Shown here: positions 11,935-23,697 of the stretch, in pieces
Layout of the letters: each line of letters opens with the position of its first letter
Numbering within the stretch: position 1 is the stretch's first letter
DNA from: Isoperla grammatica
Lineage: Eukaryota; Arthropoda; Insecta; Plecoptera; Perlodidae
NCBI GenBank assembly: GCA_945910005.1
Contig: OX246738.1
Span: forward strand, 20,221,458 to 20,285,457
Direction of reading: 5' to 3'
Length of the DNA stretch: 64,000 nt
Translations under genes and position numbers: made by a program
Notes under the pieces: generated by a model
What the model saw: only the letters and a program-made list of their open reading frames with translations
What the model was told of the DNA's origin: nothing
Database searches by the model: none

Positions 11935-14900
11935 CAATCAAACTAAACACACTTATATCTCAATGTATACACATGTATCTATAATCAAACTAAACACACT
12001 TATATCTCAATGTATACACATGTATCTATAATCAAACTAAACACACTTATATCTCAATGTATACACACGTATCTATAATCAAACTTAACACACTTATATC
12101 TCAATGTATACACACGTATCTATAATCAAACTTAACACACTTATATCTCAATGTATACACACGTATCTATAATCAAACTTAACACACTTATATCTCAATG
12201 TATACACATGTATCTATAATCAAACTTAACACACTTATATCTCAATGTATACACACGTATCTATAATCAAACTTAACACACTTATATCTCAATGTATACA
12301 CACGTATCTATAATCAAACTTAACACACTTATATCTCAATGTATACACACGTATCTATAATCAAACTTAACACACTTATATCTCAATGTATACACATGTA
12401 TCTATAATCAAACTAAACACACTTATATCTCAATGTATACACATGTATCTATAATCAAACTAAACACACTTATATCTCAATGTATACACATGTATCTATA
12501 ATCAAACTAAACACACTTATATCTCAATGTATACACATGTATCTATAATCAAACTAAACACACTTATATCTCAATGTATACACATGTATCTATAATCAAA
12601 CTAAACACACTTATATCTCAAAGTATACACATGTATCTATAATCAAACTAAACACACTTATATCTCAATGTATACACATGTATCTATAATCAAACTAAAC
12701 ACACTTATATCTCAATGTATACACATGTATCTATAATCAAACTAAACACACTTATATCTCAATGTATACACACGTATCTATAATCAAACTTAACACACTT
12801 ATATCTCAATGTATACACATGTATCTATAATCAAACTAAACACACTTATATCTCAATGTATACACACGTATCTATAATCAAACTAAACACACTTATATCT
12901 CAATGTATACACATGTATCTATAATCAAACTTAACACACTTATATCTCAATGTATACACATGTATCTATAATCAAACTAAACACACTTATATCTCAATGT
13001 ATACACACGTATCTATAATCAAACTAAACACACTTATATCTCAATGTATACACATGTATCTATAATCAAACTAAACACACTTATATCTCAATGTATACAC
13101 ACGTATCTATAATCAAACTAAACACACTTATATCTCAATGTATACACATGTATCTATAATCAAACTAAACACACTTATATCTCAATGTATACACACGTAT
13201 CTATAATCAAACTAAACACACTTATATCTCAATGTATACACATGTATCTATAATCAAACTAAACACACTTATATCTCAATGTATACACACGTATCTATAA
13301 TCAAACTAAACACACTTATATCTCAATGTATATACATGTATCTATAATCAAACTAAACACACTTATATCTCAATGTATATACATGTATCTATAATCAAAC
13401 TAAACACACTTATATCTCAATGTATACACACGTATCTATAATCAAACTAAACACACTTATATCTCAATGTATATACATGTATCTATAATCAAACTAAACA
13501 CACTTATATCTCAATGTATATACATGTATCTATAATCAAACTAAACACACTTATATCTCAATGTATACACATGTATCTATAATCAAACTAAACACACTTA
13601 TATCTCAATGTATACACACGTATCTATAATCAAACTAAACACACTTATATCTCAATGTATACACACGTATCTATAATCAAACTTAACACACTTATATCTC
13701 AATGTATACACATGTATCTATAATCAAACTAAACACACTTATATCTCAATGTATACACATGTATCTATAATCAAACTAAACACACTTATATCTCAATGTA
13801 TACACACGTATCTATAATCAAACTAAACACACTTATATCTCAATGTATACACACGTATCTATAATCAAACTAAACACACTTATATCTCAATGTATACACA
13901 TGTATCTATAATCAAACTAAACACACTTATATCTCAATGTATACACATGTATCTATAATCAAACTAAACACACTTATATCTCAATGTATACACACGTATC
14001 TATAATCAAACTAAACACACTTATATCTCAATGCATACACACGTATCTATAATCAAACTAAACACACTTATATCTCAATGTATACACATGTATCTATAAT
14101 CAAACTTAACACACTTATATCTCAATGTATATACATGTATCTATAATCAAACTAAACACACTTATATCTCAATGTATACACACGTATCTATAATCAAACT
14201 TAACACACTTATATCTCAATGTATACACATGTATCTATAATCAAACTAAACACACTTATATCTCAATGTATACACATGTATCTATAATCAAACTAAACAC
14301 ACTTATATCTCAATGTATACACACGTATCTATAATCAAACTAAACACACTTATATCTCAATGTATACACACGTATCTATAATCAAACTAAACACACTTAT
14401 ATCTCAATGTATACACATGTATCTATAATCAAACTAAACACACTTATATCTCAATGTATACACATGTATCTATAATCAAACTAAACACACTTATATCTCA
14501 ATGTATACACACGTATCTATAATCAAACTAAACACACTTATATCTCAATGTATACACATGTATCTATAATCAAACTTAACACACTTATATCTCAATGTAT
14601 ACACATGTATCTATAATCAAACTAAACACACTTATATCTCAATGTATACACATGTATCTATAATCAAACTAAACACACTTATATCTCAATGTATACACAC
14701 GTATCTATAATCAAACTTAACACACTTATATCTCAATGTATACACATGTATCTATAATCAAACTAAACACACTTATATCTCAATGTATACACATGTATCT
14801 ATAATCAAACTAAACACACTTATATCTCAATGTATACACACGTATCTATAATCAAACTAAACACACTTATATCTCAATGTATACACACGTATCTATAATC

Positions 14901-15559
14901 AAACTAAACACACTTATATCTCAATGTATACACATGTATCTATAATCAAACTAAACACACTTATATCTCAATGTATACACATGTATCTATAATCAAACTA
15001 AACACACTTATATCTCAATGTATACACACGTATCTATAATCAAACTAAACACACTTATATCTCAATGTATACACATGTATCTATAATCAAACTAAACACA
15101 CTTATATCTCAATGTATACACACGTATCTATAATCAAACTAAACACACTTATATCTCAATGTATACACATGTATCTATAATCAAACTTAACACACTTATA
15201 TCTCAATGTATACACATGTATCTATAATCAAACTAAACACACTTATATCTCAATGTATACACATGTATCTATAATCAAACTAAACACACTTATATCTCAA
15301 TGTATACACACGTATCTATAATCAAACTAAACACACTTATATCTCAATGTATACACACGTATCTATAATCAAACTAAACACACTTATATCTCAATGTATA
15401 CACATGTATCTATAATCAAACTAAACACACTTATATCTCAATGTATACACATGTATCTATAATCAAACTAAACACACTTATATCTCAATGTATACACACG
15501 TATCTATAATCAAACTAAACACACTTATATCTCAATGCATACACAACACACGTATCTAG
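11935..15559. repeat. 47-bp satellite array, about 77 copies
   Basis: A head-to-tail array with a strict 47-bp period. The monomer contains AATCAAACTAAACACACTT, ATATCTCAATGTATACACA and TGTATCTAT. Copies differ at a few diagnostic positions: ACTAAAC or ACTTAAC in the first half, and ACACATG, ACACACG or ATACATG near the end. The array ends in a slightly disrupted copy (GCATACACAACACACG). Variants are zoned: ACTTAAC copies dominate at about 12,080-12,390, uniform ACTAAAC/ACACATG copies at about 12,400-12,740, and a two-monomer alternation at about 12,960-13,310. From 13,679 there is an 11-monomer higher-order unit. The array has no spacers, so it is not a CRISPR, and no open frame crosses it. 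Confidence 0.98.
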
Positions 15560-16260
15560 AACATTTTTCATGGGATTTATTATTCGAGAGATTTATTGAA
15601 AATTAATAAAAAATAAAATTAAAATAAATAGAAAAGAAAAAAGTCAGTATAATCATATATTGTTAATTTGTTTAAACACATTTCACGAGAATACATTCAG
15701 ATTACATACAAATACATACAGATACATACAGATATATACAGATTTGAGTTTAATTGGTGATACATTTAACAATATCGTCATCGATAGCGTTTACAATAAA
15801 CCTATCAAGTATCAAACGATGACGCCAACTTGGGTTGAATCCGTGTATACACACCTTTAGTTAAAGTGCATGGAATAAACACAGTATTTGCGTGGCTTCG
15901 AACGGTGCGTACAGAATAGTGAAGAGCCACGCGTAAAGCATCCAGTTATATCCTCTGCCCACCGTCAAAGAGCCGCGCTGGGGGGGTGGGGGTTATTGGC
16001 AACGAGGTATTCAACAGAGGGTATTTATCAGGTCGTCCTCTTTAGACCCCAAACACGAAAGGTGACACACAGGGAAAATAAACGAATTCCTCTACCATAA
16101 CGTTTACATGTTCAAGTGTGAGCTTGATGAAGGAAACAATACCGCAGGTAATACTTGATAGTCGTCGAGCCACACCTATAATCAACAAGTCTATGAGCCT
16201 GACGTGTTGAAATATACCTTTGTCAAACTAATACTGCAAACGGATTCCTGCGTAGACCCA
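15560..16260. other. Spacer with short (GATACATACA)n repeat
   Basis: About four degenerate copies of a 10-bp GATACATACA unit lie at 15,700-15,743. A more GC-balanced block at 15,890-16,090 carries a 70-codon forward frame without recognisable features. No gene is called. Confidence 0.5.
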
Positions 16261-16265
16261 ATTGT

Positions 16266-16510
16266 AGTTATTTATTTATTTTATTTATTTATTTAATGTC
16301 TATACTTTTCAGTTACTGATTTACAGAGGAGGACCTTAAATAAAACTAGGCTATGCAAACAATTAATAATAATGAAATCATAAATAACAATAACAAAAAA
16401 ATATAAGAAACTACTGTACCATAAAAAAAATCAAGAACAATAACAAATTATTGAGAAATTAAACAAAATAAGATCAAGTGGAAATACATTATATTAGATA
16501 ATAAAAATAA
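16266..16510 (+). repeat. Dispersed repeat family B
   Basis: Begins with a (TTTA)-rich run, then ATTTAATGTCTATACTTTTC, shared with 6755-6800. The AT-rich stretch that follows (CAATTAATAATAATGAAATC, ATAAATAACAATAAC, ATCAAGAACAA, ATTGAGAAATTAAA, AGTGGAAAT) is shared in the same order with 35,584-35,715. Sharing between distant loci shows this is an interspersed repeat rather than simple low-complexity sequence. It also contains ACAGAGGAGGACC at 16,323. Its class is not clear from the sequence. Confidence 0.65.
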
Positions 16511-16514
16511 AAGT

Positions 16515-19260
16515 ATATAAATATGAAAGAACATGAAGGAGAACTATGTAGGTATCAAACTTTTTAGCATTAAGTTCCTGTTAATGTTCCATAACAACAA
16601 TAAAAATAAACATAACATGTAAACTCAACTGTTGTATATACGAATATCTTGTATGCTTCAGTAAACTGAATATTGTATTTGAAAACTAATCTTGTTATCC
16701 TACGATATAAGAAAGCGTTATATTTATATGTAACATTTCAATACAGCTTACGAAACCACAGAGGACTGTGTTTTCACCTCTACAATTATGAGTACATTCT
16801 TGAGGTATGAATACGAAACAAATTGCACGCGGCTTTTTAAAATTTTAGTACACCCCAGTGCACTCAACATATTGTTATATTATGTAAAATGATATAAAAC
16901 ACATAATATTTTACAATTAGACGAAGTAAAAGAACACTTATTTTATCGTGCTATGGTTTGGTATTGCAAAATCGATACAAAATCTTTTTGCAATACATAT
17001 GACAAGGTATTCGTGTCAGCATTAATATCGTCTTTACGTGTTAATCAGTCACTATACTAATCACTACTTTATTGAAAATAATTTCTTACATAAGTTATTA
17101 TTAATGACAGAAAATGCCAACTAAATAGCTCCGAATTAATGGTCATAGTTCAATTTAACCAGTTGAAGGTATTTATGAACGATAATATTAGATGAGTTGA
17201 AATCAAAGCTGTTGCATTTTTTTTTTAATGATATAATGATATGATTTTTTTTAATGTTGATTGAACAAGTAGTTAATATTCGATAAACTAATAGCGATAC
17301 TCAAGTAAGGAATTATAAAGTGACACTTTTGGAAATATGTAGCAATTAATTATTGTATCTATTTTGTTCATAATTTACACTTATAAATAAAATATATATG
17401 AGAACAATACTTTCATCCCGTTCTTAATACCTTCCGTGGAGTTTTCTTCCTATAAGAACTGAAAATGTTGATTACAATAACGATACAAATTAAAAGCCAT
17501 CATGGTAAAGAGGGTTGCGTTATGGCATCGTATTTCTTAATTATTATTTGCAGCAGACATGGCTTTAAAAATGTTACCGGAATGTGAATGTATGCGAGAA
17601 TAATGAGAGAACCTGCCAGATTTAATGTTTGTACGTGATAGCATTAACCCTCTTATAAGTTAATAAGCAGATAGTAATGTTTTTATGCTAGGAGCTAAAA
17701 CCTTCTACAACGGAAGCAAAACCACGCTAATATACGAAGCTATACCAGATTATGAACATTGTAAACATTATTTAATTATTTAATGGCCGAGTAAGGAACA
17801 TAGATGTGCCAAGTCATATTTACTATTTACTCGTGATATAGTAAAATTTAAACTTTACACTGTAACGCTATTAAATCTTATTTCGAACTGGATGCCATGG
17901 ATAACACAAACTTTCTGAAAGTTTGGAAAAAGCTTATGGTAATGTACTAAGAGAAGCTTTATGTCTTAGGTTTTGCTGTTCACCAGATATAACCTTACCT
18001 GTACTTGCTTGACGTTTTATTTTAAAAATATTATTCAAATAAGTTTGTGTAGTAATTCTTTTTAGTGTTCTGCAAAACTTGTCTTTAAGTTGTTTTATAA
18101 ATAATTACTGGTTGTGTAAAAGTGTTCTTGTACAAAATAGCAGTATTGTGTGTGAAATATGGAGGCCCATTACGTCTCAGGTGACACAATCAAGGGTAGT
18201 TGGACGGCCTTGGACTCTCGCACGTGTGTATAAGGTGAAGGTATCTAGGTAACGTACCTTTTTTAAATTTAGTTTTTTTGATAAAGGTTGACAAATATTG
18301 ATATTATGTCTGCAAAAAGTGGTTTCAAAAAAATTGCACTTCTTTTTTACGTGTACCGATAGCTTCAAAAGTCTTTACGTTCAGTACTAACACCTCTAGA
18401 CCATATTTGTCAAGTACACGAAAATGAAGTATGCTATAGGTGGCTATCTTAGGAATGATGGTATACAATTTTTAAACACTATTATGTGACCAGTTTTTTA
18501 ATGAATTTTTTCGTGTCACGGTGAAAAGGCACTTGAGTATATTATGCTGTTTTACTATACCATAACTTAATTATGAAAATAGTGACTTGCAAGAAATAAA
18601 GTACTTATCATGCGCTCGAACCTTATCTTCCAAAAATGCTTGCAGTTACAAGCCTATGTCAAAGACTTTTCGAGTTTTACTGAAATACGTACACGGATGT
18701 AAAGCGCATCAGTTTGCTCGTGTCGCAGTCCAGCCGTTACTACTTTACGGGTCTAGACAGGTAATTTGCGCAAAGAAATTGTCTCCTTGTGCCCTAGCAC
18801 CGCTAAACAGTAGTTGAGAACGCAAATGTACAGATGCAATCCAAGTATTGGAGGGAAACATGACACCAAGTGAGCGGAGTGGCGCATCGCCAGCCGTTAC
18901 TTTGCGCTAACAAGAGTATCCGCTCGACTGAATTCAGAACGAAGCGCACGGAGGTCGGTGGGTGTTGCGGTAGTGGAGGGGAGGAGGGGTACACTTCATA
19001 CGTCACACAAACACATTTGGAAGTAATTCCTAGCAAAAGTGTTTTTTCAGATGGGGTAGATTCACCATAAGCAGCGCATTCTCACAGCCTTTTAACTCGG
19101 TGCAATGACACTTGCCAGCACGTGGCTTTAACACTGAGGATACCTTTGACGGCACTGCCGATACATATATAATGATTCTTGTTGCTTGACGTCTCAATTA
19201 TTGTATTCATGATATTCGAAATGATCAAAATAGGGATGATAGATGAAGATAAAAAAGAGA
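16515..19260. other. AT-rich desert, GC-balanced block at its right end
   Basis: Nothing is recognised in 16,515-18,580. From 18,590 to 19,080 composition is more balanced, and the phrase CCAGCCGTTACT occurs twice (about 18,731 and 18,890). Several short frames overlap on both strands, which is typical of sequence of raised GC rather than of one gene. Confidence 0.4.
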
Positions 19261-19264
19261 TAGA

Positions 19265-19335
19265 GATACAAAAACCCATGCCTTATTCGGGATTCGAACC
19301 GACGTACGCATGAGCTACCACGGACTGCAATTTAA
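19265..19335 (-). mobile_element. tRNA-derived SINE head, reverse strand
   Basis: On the reverse strand an A-box-like TGGTAGCTCATGCG (19,308-19,320) is followed by a perfect B-box GGTTCGAATCC (19,290-19,300), then ATGGGTTTTTGTATCTCTAT. Spacing fits a polymerase III type 2 promoter. The flanks do not fold into a convincing acceptor stem, so I favour a SINE remnant over a tRNA gene. Confidence 0.55.
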
Positions 19336-19339
19336 TTGC

Positions 19340-21895
19340 CATAGTTTACAAATGAAATTGTCGTTGGATAAAGTGTGCGTGTTTGTTTGGCACTTGTTAC
19401 AAAGATTTTTGAACTCATTTAAAACACGACCATAGAAGGGGGCTTTCAGATAACCATCGTAATAATATTATTTTCAAATAAACAACCAAACCATTATGTT
19501 TACCATAAAAATCGTACTTTTCTTCGTTACAAACATAAAAATAGATAATATCACATACCCTCAGTATTATTTTGTAAATTTATGCCATTTATAGCCTTGA
19601 CAAGAAACGGAAGATTACTATGATGATCGTTGTGAAAAGTAAATAAGAGACATTGGGATAAGTATACAGAAACATGAAGAGATATCCGAGGAACGTAAAC
19701 ACAATGCGAACTAGATTTTTGGAGAATTTAGGCCATAGCCTATTTGGGGACACCTTTCATATATGCATAAAAGCTATAAGAACAGGTATATTTTAAAAGT
19801 TATAACTCATTAATATGGCATTTAAATTTTTAAAATTTGTTTTTGTGCATTAAATTAGAATAAAGTACTGGAGGAAGGTACTGGAATTGAATAAATGTCT
19901 GTTTTAAAGTGTTACACTTTCAATGAAGAAACTTTATCTATTATTTGGTGATCGTTTATAATATGCAATTAGCTACATTTTAATCAGACCGGCACCTCCA
20001 CCAAAAACCACTTTATCAGTGTCGGCGCTGTACCAGTAAATCATACACATATTAAACAATACAAACACAAAGAATGTTATTTTGCTTATATATTATATGG
20101 TAATATATTTCTAGTTCACATAACTGTTTACTGAAGACGAAATACTGATAACATAATAAACAATGCAATACAATCGAAAAGATTTCCACCAAAAGGTTCC
20201 AATGAGGCTTGAATGGCTCCGAGACAGGGCATACAAATTGAATTCGGAATAATACTGGTTTATTTTCACCACACCCACGGCATTCCTCGTTTCAAATGTT
20301 GATGAGAACATTGCGTGCATTTCAGACATAACGGATATCTCCACCCTGTATTCTAATCAACTGAGGTGTTCTGTGTACAAATCTTACATTTTTGCACTGT
20401 TAAATAATGTGAAAAATCTTAAAGATAACTTGAATTTGGTTTGAATTATTACACAGAATTGTATTCTTCGGAGAATATAGTTATAGTGACCACCTTGATA
20501 CGTAGACAAGCCAAATACATGCGGGTGGGTACATTAGCGTTTATTTAATTGGCAAGTTCTAAATTTGATGTTACTCTTTAATATATATAAGATATTGTTA
20601 AACTAATAAGTATTCAATTAATACACGAATTTAAAACAGAAGTAACAAATAAAAGAACGTAATATATACGAATGCACACAAAATCGTAATGTCAGAAACA
20701 GCGTGTGCTCTTCAACCAATGAAATCGGTACTTACGTCTCCGCATTAGTTCTATCACATAAAAAATGTGATGTTGAAATATCTGGTGAATCATATTGAAG
20801 ACAAAATTTTGTTTAACCTATTCATACAGCTGTTATTTGCTGCTATTACACAACACTCGTTAACATAATCTAGTTGAACTAAATTATTACACACATCATT
20901 CTATAACTAGCTTTAAGATCAAGCGTACAAAGTACGAATCACATGGTTATGATTATAGGTACGTTGTGTTATTGAGTGTCGTACCTAAATGTGACATAGT
21001 AGTGAAGTGTAGTGAGCGTATTTTGTAAAATTCTGCTCAATAGAATTCTTTTGAATAAAACTAAGTACATTCTAAATTTGGTAATCAAAGCAAAAACTTC
21101 CTATAAACTATTTTCTTAATCTTAAACTACGTGTATCACACGTATTACCTATTGGTTGGCATCTGTATTGTAAAGCGAATACATAATATGACCATGTGGT
21201 TACATCATGAAAGTAACACTTTTTTCCAAAGACTGTTTGACAAATGCTCAGTGTTTTTGGTGGTCGCTTGGTAAAGAGCGGGTTGTGACGTGAGTTAAAG
21301 GGCGGCCAGGGGGGGTGAGGTTGGACAAGGGGAGACTGACCACAGCTGAAACTATGCACGTCGAGCCTGCAAGCCTTCAAAACGACGGTAAGCCAACCAT
21401 GTTATGTGTGGCCTGTCTCAGGAATGGAACAAAAACCACAAATTCGTGGACATTCTGACAAAACAATGGAAAAGGAATAGAGGAATTTTCGTAATATGTG
21501 AATTTCTTCTTTGAATCGAAAGGTTCGAGAAATAATCACGTTCAAGTCAAACAGAATTCGTGACAGAAGGATGGTTTTTCACAGAACGATCTCTTATTCG
21601 TGCGCTAACAAGCGCATGAGAATGTCGGGCCTATTATTTGTTCTATTTGCTTTGCGTTCTTTGAGGGATGTTCTGCAGTCGAGTGTGAGCGAATGTAGAC
21701 GTGTGTATGAAAGATGTATGGGGGTGTCTCACCGAGCTGTGTTTCATCTTGTAATACTGGGAAGACTACCGTGCGTGAGTTGTTGACTAGATGGCTATTT
21801 TGACTTATAGATAAAACAAGTAAATTTGAAATTGATGCATCCAGCCAAAGACATTGGAAAATGGGGTTCAGCAGAGTTGTACATTTTGTTAATAG
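19340..21895. other. AT-rich desert, nothing recognised
   Basis: Short frames near 21,108-21,913 overlap on both strands without domain signatures. No tandem repeats, tRNA-like elements or strong splice signals were seen. Confidence 0.45.
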
Positions 21896-21903
21896 GCTAA
21901 GTC

Positions 21904-22086
21904 CCAACCACAATTGACGGCATCGTAATTGTAATCAGGATCGCAATTTTAGAAATATGATTTACCATTGCAATCCATTACGATATTACGATTTTGTTGT
22001 GAACAGCGCCATAACAACCGAGTAAGTTCACTGTTTCAAGATTTTTGGATTACGATTACAATCCCGATGCCGTCAGTTGTGGTTGA
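21904..22086. mobile_element. Foldback MITE-like element, about 183 bp
   Basis: The left arm begins CAACCACAATTGACGGCATC and continues with GTAATTGTAATC. The right arm, read as reverse complement, begins CAACCACAACTGACGGCATC and continues GGGATTGTAATCGTAATC. Arms are about 38 bp with a few mismatches, and the interior is AT-rich and non-coding. I could not settle on a target-site duplication, so the superfamily is undetermined. Confidence 0.65.
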
Positions 22087-22089
22087 GCT

Positions 22090-22920
22090 TTTGGAGTAAA
22101 AGGTATTTGTACCAAATAAATATAAAACCTGACATTATTCAAGACATCTATGTATATGTATGTGGGTGTTACCATTTTAGTAATGACTAAACCCGTGTGT
22201 TTTATAAAATGGATTCCTGGTAATGCTTAAATATTTTAAAAAGCACTGTTAATTATTAATCCGTACAAGAATCATACTGTTTTAAATATACAAAAAGTAG
22301 ACAAGTACAACTTGAAAATAAAGCTGATGAATAATGAACTAACAAAGAAAACTAACATAACTGCCTCCGTGATGATATCAATGATAGCTCCTATTTGCGT
22401 TGGACAAGAAATGGAGTAAAATTATGGTGTTTCCATTATTGGTATTGCACGCAAAGAACAATAAATAATATCAAATCAATTACTGTTGTGCCTGTAAAAT
22501 AAACGCATTTGATTTATGAATACAATATTACGATATGATCAAATATCGCAGACACAGATATAAAACAAGTTGTTGTATCTTGTGACTCTTCAATTTGAGT
22601 CTTCAAAATTGACATCATTTTCAAAACATGTTCAGCCATGTTCAGCCAAACTGTTCAGCCAGATGATTCAGGAAAGTGTCTTGTCGTCAAAGTCAAAGTT
22701 TTATTTCGTTGTATTGTTTTGTGTGTCATTACCAACTTAGATGCTAAAAATAATTCTCGGTATCATAATAATTCATCGTGTCCTATTATAACTTCCTTCT
22801 TTGATCTTTGGTTTCCTTTTGTGTATCTATCTTGACATTTGATACGTTTATGAACTTGTGACAAAAGAATATCAGGACTATCACTTAATTGTGAACATTG
22901 TCTCATAATTAAAATTTGTC
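22090..22920. other. AT-rich spacer
   Basis: A small duplication (GTTCAGCCA three times, 22,630-22,660) is the only repeat seen. The 65-codon forward frame at 22,638-22,835 has no recognised features. Confidence 0.45.
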
Positions 22921-22944
22921 GCCCGAAGGAACGAGAACCCTGAC

Positions 22945-23195
22945 GAAGAGGCGGGGGAGGGGGGAGGGATTCGTATGTCTTGCGCTCACATCTGGAGTCG
23001 TCTCAACCCCTTCTCTGACACGCCCCCTTTCTTAACAAGTGTGTTCTGATTGGTTGTCTATTGGTTCTGTTCGGCGCATACACCTGGTGGGATACTGAGG
23101 AAACTTTATTGTCCGCATGGTATCGTCATTCGACACGAGAGGAGCAGCAGAGTAGTTGTGTTCACTCCAAACTCCACTCCTCGTACACGTAAGAA
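22945..23195 (+). promoter_or_regulatory. Candidate promoter and 5' non-coding exon
   Basis: A locally GC-enriched stretch with a clustered set of promoter-type words. There is a G-rich box (GGCGGGGGAGGGG, about 22,950), ACACGCCCCC (about 23,018) typical of Sp/KLF factors, and two reverse CCAAT boxes in close succession (GATTGG at 23,048 and ATTGG at 23,060). About 130 bp downstream is CTCGTACAC followed by GTAAGAACC, a good splice donor at about 23,189. One reading is a forward transcript starting around 23,110-23,150 with a short untranslated first exon. All of this is inference from motifs; there is no coding evidence. Confidence 0.25.
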
Positions 23196-23229
23196 CCATC
23201 TGACGACGTAACTATTTGAAGCGATGTGT

Positions 23230-23613
23230 CTGCTGTATATCTATTTTAATATTCATCCAAAAAGCTTGAGATTCTATACAAACTTGGAGAAACATGAAAT
23301 TTTTAGTAATAAAGAATAATATTTTAAATCCAATTGAGTGACAATTATATTGTAGTATTCATGATAAATAAACAACGATGAGTTTAACGTTTTTCACAGG
23401 TTATCACTACGAAACAGACTGGCAATTTATATTATAGTATCAAAACATATGGATGAGTGTGTGGCTTGTTTTGAAACCAATCCTATTTCTATCATTATTA
23501 TCAGTCTTTTCACCCCTAAATAATCCAGTACATCGCATATTTTGGAGTGTCTTTGGCAATTATTCGAATCTCACAACTGATTTATAATATTTAAAATATT
23601 ATATATATAGTTC

Positions 23614-23615
<2 letters not shown>
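23230..23615. other. AT-rich spacer
   Basis: No recognised gene or element. It leads into the long TA repeat. Confidence 0.5.

Positions 23616-23620
<5 letters not shown>

Positions 23621-23693
<73 letters not shown>
23621..23693. repeat. (TA)36 microsatellite
   Basis: A perfect TA dinucleotide run of about 72 bp, the longest of its kind in the window. Its self-complementarity allows cruciform extrusion. Repeat length in an assembly is often unreliable. Confidence 0.97.

Positions 23694-23697
<4 letters not shown>

Noticed and set aside
11935..15559. CRISPR array
   Set aside because: The units are contiguous 47-bp monomers without unique spacers, in a eukaryotic context.
17985..18010. Reverse-strand CAG/GTAAGG as a second recursive splice site
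   Set aside because: There is no polypyrimidine tract upstream on that strand.
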